64,000 nt of DNA from Bostrychus sinensis (lineage: Eukaryota > Chordata > Actinopteri > Gobiiformes > Eleotridae). The notes under the pieces are model-generated. The model searched no databases. It worked only from the letters and a program-made list of their open reading frames with translations, and had not been told where the DNA came from. This document shows positions 56,856 through 64,000 of the stretch, in pieces (the stretch's first letter is position 1; the number at the start of each line of letters is the position of its first letter). The position numbers were made by a program, and so were the translations under genes. The stretch lies in NCBI GenBank assembly GCA_020698575.1, contig CM036243.1:13011903-13075902 (forward strand), given 5' to 3'.

Positions 56856-58760
56856 GGTTTTACACCGGATGTTTTTCCTCTCTCCTTTTATTGGTTTGTG
56901 AGCACCTATAGATGGACTATTATTGGGTAATGGTAGGTTTATTGTGTTTATAATGATGTGTATTTTTTTCTTGGGCAATTATAGTGGTATATTTTGTTAT
57001 GTGCACAAAAGGGTGAATAAAAGCACAAGACAGTCACATGAGGGAGATGTAATAGATAAGAGCATGTCTAAAAGTTGGCTTATGGAGCAGTAAACCTGGA
57101 GGCACTGGCCTGGCTGCTCCAGTGCAACCTGATCTGCCCTGTATGACAGCTGCTGACACTGCTAATGTGTGGACTTGTGGAAGCAGTCCTGAACCATTGC
57201 GGTATGTGTTGGCATGTTTGTCAGTGTGGTGGTGCTGTCTGGGGGTCAGGGTTGGCATGCCGAGCACTTCATTTTTAGAATTGTTTCAAGCATATTAAAT
57301 TGCATTGCAACGTGCTTCCCGATGCCAGGATGAGGCGTCTTCTCTGTGGAGCCTGCTGTCATTCACAGTCGGCACTCACAGTTAGTCATAGACTGGAATG
57401 TGATGTCATGGTTAGCTGACTCAAATCCACATTAACACTGGCCCCTCCCTTTTGGCTTGAAATCAAAGGACAAACATATAAGGTTTCCCTTTTATAGTTC
57501 CTTTTGTGTGAGATCTTTTTCTTTTTTATACCCTACCTTCATCTTAGAGGTACCATTTGGGTTTGTACTGTTTTGTATATTTTATTTATCTCTATGTTTA
57601 CTTCTGTTCTGCCTGTATACACAATGATTTATACTCTGACTATGCTCATAGCCCGACTTTCAATGCATTAAATTCACTTCTCTACACCATTTTAACACTT
57701 TGTAACAACTCATCATAAACAATATTAGTTTTACTAGTGTTTAATGAAATGTTTAGATTCTTGAAGCTAGAGCCGTACTCCGCTAAACCAGAAACAGCTG
57801 TTTCTAATATGCGCCAGCTTTATTTTTAGAAAAAGCCGCCACAACGTTGAGCTCATCCTCTCTTGGAATACGGCTGTTTATCAGAAGGACAAGAACGTGT
57901 TTGTTTGACAATAACATTTTCCCTTTTATTTCTGTTCTTTGGCTTGTTTTTGCTTGAGTGAGGATTCGCTCTCGTCCAATTAACTCGCAGCAGTGCCCAC
58001 CTCTGACCATTCCAGATGCTTAACTGTGCTGGCCCCCCTCGCAAAGGGGTTCCAATAGTAGAACGGTTTGGAACGCATTTTGGGAACCTCTTGGAACGCT
58101 AAAACCCTTAAACACCCTTAAACCAACCCTTCTCTCTCTGTTCTATCCTAGAGGAAAAGCCTATGGTGAATTTTAATTAATGCTATGTAGACAGCCATAA
58201 CACAGAGACTACAGATGGAAACCAGCTATTTAGCTATAATCTGGTGCAGTGCATCTCTGTGTCTATGAGCTCATTGTCACTGTACACTGTCCCTAAAGAC
58301 TAAATTCTAAGACTAACTTAATACTATGTTTTTGTCTAATCAACAGACTTCAATGTTTGGGTCTACTCCTTATGAAGGATTTAACCCTTATTAAGTAGAA
58401 CAATATAGTTTGGTACACGTGCTCACATACAGCATACTACGCTACCCAGGAAACATTGGGGTTAGTGGGTGGCAATCAGCCAAAGCTCTCAGACTGTATG
58501 GATTGGATACATGCAATTGCACAAAGGATACTGGAAGGACAACCACAGTTATTTCATCCAAAGAAAAATGCTTATCAGTAGCTGATGACTCTCTCAACAT
58601 TGCCTTCATGACCAGTCACATAAATATCCTGTATATATTTTTCACAGTGTATGGCTCTCAATATGGAGTTTTAAAAGTGGAGGCTTGTCCAGGCGCAGAC
58701 TTGTTTGGACAGAGCGGCAGTTTGTTGATATAGACATACAGTGTTTGTTGTGCATGGGGA
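56856..58760. other. Intergenic stretch with no gene supported
   Basis: No splice-bounded coding frame was found. A GC-balanced block at 57300-57480 may be regulatory but carries no specific motif that I recognise. Confidence 0.45.
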
Positions 58761-58769
58761 GCAGATGAC

Positions 58770-59110
58770 ACTACCGTTGACCCCTCCGTGTGTCTTCCTG
58801 TCCCCGAGCTGAACCACAGCACGAGGGGGCCCTTATCTGGTCAAACTGGGTGGTGGTGAGGGGAACACTTTGAAGGCACGCTTGTGTGGCGATGCAATCA
58901 GGCAGACTGCTGTAGGGCTGCAAACACCCAGCCCTCATCCAGCCCACTTTGCCCTTTTTCCTGCCGCTGGAAAACACACAGAGATGCTCCCAGTGCTTTC
59001 AGGCACGAGAGGTGAGCCCTGGGAGTGAAGAGGCTCATATCATGTAGTGTTCCTCCTTTTCCTCAATCACATAATAGAATCTCAGCGATAAAACACTTCA
59101 ACCCAAGGGC
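58770..59110. promoter_or_regulatory. Candidate conserved non-coding element
   Basis: Unique, GC-balanced sequence with CCTTATCTGG, TTTGAAGGCACGCTTG and a TGCAATCAGGCAG stretch, lacking repeats and exon-like frames. The open frame on the minus strand at 58771-58977 has no family signature. Inferred from composition only. Confidence 0.25.
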
Positions 59111-61439
59111 TTGATTGCAAATTTTCCACCCTGGACAGAAAAATATATTGAGATTATCTATAGAGACAATAATGAAATCCCAAAGGTCCCCCCTGAACTC
59201 AAGTCCCAGTACAGAGGACACAGATAAAACTCACAGATATCTAAACTACAGTATCAAGGTTGCAGGGCTGGATATAAGTATAAATTCAACTGCTTATATC
59301 CTAGCTCTTACTCAAAGACAGGCACGAAGTACTTTAGAGTGCTGTTAGGAGGGGTTTATATACAAATGTGGGTGTGTCTGTAGTCAGAAAAACGTTATTA
59401 TGCATAAAGTGTGTTTTGTTTGGTTGCTACAGAAGGGAAGATGTCTGTTACGAGCTGTCAGTCAGGTGTCATTGAAGCTTCAGTTAGAAAACCTCCTGGG
59501 CCAAAGAAAGCTACTGCTTTGACTTCAAATGTGGTTGTTTCATAAAGAACATTTGCATGTTAGCAGAAATGTATGCCAGTGCTCCCAGATTTTTCCAATT
59601 ATTCTTCATGATATAAAAGACATAATTTCATCTAGCTAACCACTTTGATGCTTTCATCTTCAGCTAATATGTTCCACACTAGCATTGTAACAACACTCAG
59701 GCACTCACAGATATTGATTTGGATTAGGCTCTGTCACGTTTGGGGATTGCGTAAATGAGGCCCCTTTTTTCCTTTATGCTCCCCTCACTCATTTTGGTTC
59801 CCCCTTCCTGCCTGTCACATCTCCATGCTGCCTTCTCGCAGGCCTTTGATGTGCCTGCTTTAATTTGGAGCTTAATGGAATCTGTGGCACTGCTGTGCCT
59901 ATCGGTGGCAGGATCACAGATCCCGGCTTCAGTGCAGCATGCCTCCATTCTGGTGAGTGGGTGTCAAGATAGCCATGAAACAATGGAGGAGGGCCTGTAG
60001 CCATAGGAAACACACTGCATTTCCAACCCACAGACAAAATATTGGAAGCCCCAGTCGTACTCACCACCAGAGTTTAACTGGAGGAAGTCCTGTGTGTAAC
60101 AGCTATTCAAACAAGTGTTGACAATGCAGAGAAAATTTTGGCTTGACTTTGACATACATATACAGAATGATGTATTAGGCTCGTTTTGCATACTACATAT
60201 ACAAATCATGACTGCTGAGCCGAGATTCTGTTTATTTGATTTTAAAAAAAAGTTTAAATAATAATGTAACTTGTATATTTCATTACTCTTCCCATATTGA
60301 ATATATGGATCTCTGCTTGTGCAATAAAATAAGGGTAGCTCACATTGGCTGTTGGACTACACGTCTTGTAGCCTCAAGTGACTGTTGCTGATAATGCAGC
60401 TTGTATAATGCTGGAAGAAACATGGAGTATAGAGGACATTTTTGTAGTCATTTTGATCCACTTCAAGTGTTTATAACTTCTAAATTATTATTATTAATAT
60501 TTGTCTTGTTTGTTTGTCTTTTAATCTCGGATTTAATTTAATTGAATTAATTTATGTATTTATTTATTTTTGCTATGGTTCTGTTAAAGTGGAACTGTGT
60601 AACTTTGGTCGGTTCTTCACTGTTTTTGGGTAATTTTTCTCTGTGGCGCTCTCCCTACATTAGCACTATCCTAAATACTCACATGTCCAGTTAACTCCTG
60701 TGTAACCCCTCACTCGGCTTTACTTTTGTTGTCCCCTCTGCACATTTGTACAATGCTTTTTCTGCTTTTTGCTCTGCCATAACAAAAATCAAGAAATAAA
60801 GCCATTGCTATTGCTTGTGCCACTTTCTCGCGAGACCTGAGACTGGGTCAGCAGTGCTCATTCTTGCCAGGCTCGTTTTTACCGAACAGCATGGGGGAGA
60901 TACAGGGTTCTTTGTTCACCATGCACCAACATTGCATGCATCATTCATCTATCGCACAGACTCCAAAGCAATGTTCTGCTTTAAATCGTTATTTGTCTAT
61001 TGTTGTCTCAAATTGCCGGCTAATCCTCCACAGTGGTGAATCCAGACACTAGTGCAATCTTATCGTCTAGGCCCTAATTCAGACCATCAGGTTTTTCAAT
61101 GTGGACATTTTAACAGTGCAACTGAACCTAGAAGAGATGTCAAGTATTTTATACACTACAGTCCAGACTGCAACTTCCAATCCACGCGGCCGTAAATCAA
61201 AGCAGGTGGTTTCCTCCCTGAAAAACTTCTCCGCTGGACAGACCGCTCAGGGGCAGCGGGTTACGAGGCAGCCATGATAAAAGTACATCCATAAATCAAT
61301 TCTTCATTCGTATCAAAGGCATATTTCAATTGCTGTAACTAGCGTTCTAGTAAAAAAAAAAAAAAAAAAAGTAGGAAGTTCCACTGGATCTGAGGCCTGA
61401 TAATTCTGCCCTTAGCCATGCATTTGTACAGTACTCAAA
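59111..61439. other. Intergenic stretch with no gene supported
   Basis: Mixed AT-rich and balanced sequence. Overlapping short open frames on both strands at 59755-60067 and 60815-61052 have no matching splice sites or motifs. A palindromic AATTAATTT-type run lies at 60533-60555. Confidence 0.45.
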
Positions 61440-61740
61440 GACACTGGCGGTCATGTTGAGACAGGGTGCTCCCAGGGAAATCCCCCAGTGCTGGAGCCTT
61501 CATCTTTCCTCACATGCTTAGCTTAATGAACTGCACTGCGTGTAACAGCACATACAGGAGCCACGTTGGAGGTGTGTTGTACTGTCTTTTATCCACCTTT
61601 GTATTTGATGTGTGCCTGCCAGATCATTATATCGCAGGGAGAGTTGTTTATGTCTTTGAGTTCCCGTCTTTTGAAAGCGGCATATGCGGCTTTCATTCCT
61701 TTATGAAGGCAAATCTGCATCACAAAATGGCAGTTTGTAA
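61440..61740. promoter_or_regulatory. Candidate conserved non-coding element
   Basis: A unique balanced block with TTAGCTTAATGAACTGCA, GATCATTATATCGCAGGG and TTCCTTTATGAAGGC, resembling enhancer-type sequence. A 164-residue open frame runs through it (61466-61960) but degenerates into lysine-rich AT sequence and is not thought to be coding. Confidence 0.25.
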
Positions 61741-62256
61741 ACAAAAAAATGCACTATTAACTACAAAAAAGATTTATGGAGTGTTAAGTTACCTGGAGTC
61801 AAAACACTACAATTTGTTTTCGATCACTATAATAAAAAGAAAGGAATTGCAAACTGTTGCTGGAGCCACAGGATGCAAACAAGTAAAGACACAGAAACAT
61901 AACACAATAGGGATTCTTAACATACTGGATAAACTTTTCAATTGGATTGAACAGATGTGAACAAAGCCACGTTCACTGAGTAATACAGGTTTAAAAACAG
62001 GTAACCCCTAAAATGCATTAAGGTTTTAAAATCGTAGTGCATTGCTTTTAAAGAACCATTACCCAAAAACCCTTAAACATCTAGATTGGATTTTGACATT
62101 AGGCCAATGCAATCCTGCAATTGTCTCCACATTGTCACATCATGTGAATGCATTGTCAATATTTATTCTTGTTTCAATTTGCTTCCCTTTTTTTTACTAT
62201 CAGTAAAACAGCTTGTGTATCATGGCTAGAGCTATGAAGGTTAGTTGGATTTTTAT

Positions 62257-62771
62257 TAGGGCCAGGAATCGATAAAAAAAAAATTAAGAAATTAATTGCA
62301 AATCTGAAAAAAATTAATCGCGATTAATAACTACCAGTTCACAACAGTGTAAATACTATGAACTGTGTTACTCCAGTGGTAATTGAACTCATCCTTGTAT
62401 AGACTGCACATAACTTTTGTTTTGTCTATATTGCTGTCTGGTGACGATTTGAAGCAGAATTGTCCATTTAGCAATGTGTCTTTTTGGTCACTCATGTTGC
62501 TTTTGCTCGTTCACTTGTTGCGTTAGGCTCGTTCCAGATGAACTGTGCCTCGCCTGGATTGTGAACGAGAGTGCACGGCCGCAATGAGAGGAGGGGAAAT
62601 ACGCCTGTACTGAAGTCAGACAGTTTGTGGCTCAGATCACGCACCATCACGCCCGAAATCCACTTCCACTATTTTTGTTGTGATCAAATTAATCGATGCG
62701 TCAATTGAAATTAACGCGATTAAATCAATAAATTAACGCATTTCGTTAACGCGATCATTTTCCCAGCCCTA
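62257..62771. mobile_element. hAT-like element, copy 2 (internally deleted)
   Basis: Ends TAGGGCCAGGAA and, reverse-complemented, TAGGGCTGGGAAAA are flanked by the exact 8-base duplication ATTTTTAT (62249-62256 and 62772-62779). The left 260 bases match 51756-52317 and continue into the first about 150 bases of the nested TIR element. The sequence then jumps at about 62668 to the right end of the hAT-like element. This 515-base form therefore derives from the nested composite by internal deletion. Confidence 0.85.
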
Positions 62772-62859
62772 ATTTTTATAGATTCAAACTTTGGCACAGA
62801 GAATTATGCAAGCTACACTACACATGCGCAAGATTTATAAACAAAGCCCCTGGAACCAA

Positions 62860-63085
62860 ATCTGCTAGTTCAGGAGTAGACGCTCTATTTATTCAGCCAC
62901 AAAGGCCTTATAACTCACATGGACAATAAAGAGTCCATACTAATCCATTGTTCTTTTATTGTCACCATGTGGCTGGATTTTGTATTTGTGGCCCTATTTA
63001 GCAATACTACGGAATCCTTTCAAAAATGTGTGTACCAGGTCAAAATTTAATAGTGTCTTTCTTGCCCAATTGTTGACTTTTCCTA
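62860..63085 (-). mobile_element. tRNA-like repeat family, copy 5
   Basis: It has the plus-strand order CTAGTTCAGGAGTAGACGCTCT, CAGCCACAAAGGCCTTAT, TTATTGTCACCATGTGGCTGGATTTTGTATTT, then GGAATCCTTT. This is the same order and orientation as the copies at 20838, 35935 and 43925. Confidence 0.6.
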
Positions 63086-63124
63086 AAAACTTTATGGGTT
63101 ACTTTTTGAGTTATCCAACAGATT

Positions 63125-63205
63125 AACAAAAAAAAACAAAAAAACAAAAACAAAACAAAAACAACAACAACAAAAAACAAAAAAAAAACAACAACAAAAA
63201 ACAAT
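63125..63205. repeat. A-rich CAA/CAAAA simple repeat
   Basis: About 80 bases of A broken by single C, possibly the remnant of a retroposon tail. Minus-strand open frames through it are Phe/Cys-rich artefacts. Confidence 0.9.
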
Positions 63206-64000
63206 CACCTCCTTGGTTGAGGTAACAAGACAATGAGAATCTTGTGTCTTTGGGGAACCCAAAATTAATCGCACAAATATTATTTAAATTTTTGTTCAAT
63301 TTGTTTACAGTCAAAACAAAAATACAAAAAGTGTCTTGTTGTGGTTGCATTGAAAAATCTGATCTATAAATGAAGACTGAAAGTCCATTCCTTGGATGCA
63401 GACATAAGATCTTGCCAAACATTTTTCAAAATTTGCTCATCCAGGTTTGATATCTTTAACCAAGCTTTGGTCAACAAATAAAATATTTTTTAACAGCCAA
63501 AGCATTTAATGGTCTGCAACAGCCTCCATTCCTACAGGGCTTAGATTAAAAGATTCAACTGAATCCTATAGAGAAAAATATCAGCATTATTACTTTCTTC
63601 TGCTTTTATTTGATGTCTGACAACTTCTCATACAAAGGCATATATTACACTCGACTTCAATGCAGTTCAAAGTAAGAGATGGTTTTTTTTTTTTCTGTCC
63701 AGTACAGTAATTTAAATAGTCCTCATGCAGATCAAAACAGCAAAGTTTAATCTCAAGTTTGGTCTGACTGAAATTCCAATACAGCTACAGCACAGGCACA
63801 TATTTTACCGTATTAGATTCACAACAGTATATCTGCAAAATGTACCTTTTTGCATTGTCACATCAAGAATAGACTTCATCTTCTGGCCTTTTAACTGGAT
63901 TTCTGTCTTTGGCCAGCCATCCTAATTCTAGTTATATACTAAGAATTTGGGAATTTTGGCATGGAATGGTATACTTCATTGTTCCAGTATGGGAAATTTG
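63206..64000. other. Right edge of window, no gene supported
   Basis: AT-rich sequence with short open frames only. Nothing at the right edge looks like a truncated exon or a named repeat. Confidence 0.45.

Noticed and set aside
61466..61960. 164-residue open frame, longest on the right side
   Set aside because: No splice context, no family motif, and the second half turns into lysine- and asparagine-rich AT sequence. It looks like chance openness over a possible non-coding element.

Overview
This window is vertebrate nuclear DNA, almost certainly from a ray-finned (teleost) fish. It has split genes with GT-AG introns, low coding density, decayed non-LTR retrotransposons, tRNA-derived SINEs, Tc1-like and hAT-like DNA transposons, and microsatellites. 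Prokaryotic features (operons, ribosome binding sites, CRISPR) do not apply. The species cannot be named from sequence alone.

Two complete protein-coding genes can be rebuilt exon by exon. casp6 (caspase-6) lies on the + strand at 4888-9647, with 8 coding exons and 303 codons. mcub (the dominant-negative beta subunit of the mitochondrial calcium uniporter) lies on the - strand at 33623-10752, with 8 coding exons and 335 codons. They converge tail to tail with about 1.1 kb between stop codons. From memory, human CASP6 and MCUB have the same convergent arrangement, so this small block of synteny looks ancient. The two proteins act in different pathways (apoptotic protease; brake on mitochondrial Ca2+ uptake), and I see no sign of a joint regulatory unit.

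Layout. 1-3360: remnants of non-LTR retrotransposons, one carrying a second inserted retrotransposon end with a clear target-site duplication. 4081-4859: a terminal-inverted-repeat element that ends 28 bases before the casp6 start codon. 4888-9763: casp6, with LINE debris in introns 1 and 2. 10636-33623: mcub, whose intron 6 holds a large dead LINE and whose intron 1 spans 13.5 kb. 33624-64000: about 30 kb with one unrecognised candidate exon (36488-36605), several GC-balanced, homeodomain-site-rich stretches that look like conserved non-coding elements, and many mobile elements. These include two Tc1-like copies and two hAT-like copies with intact 8-bp target duplications, one of which carries the same element found in front of casp6.

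I found no convincing new multi-gene biological system. The most useful observations are the transposon-derived casp6 upstream region, the repeat abutting the mcub exon 2 splice donor, the GC-AG intron in mcub, the altered intersubunit processing site of caspase-6, and the nested transposon whose boundaries can be read directly from the copies in this window.
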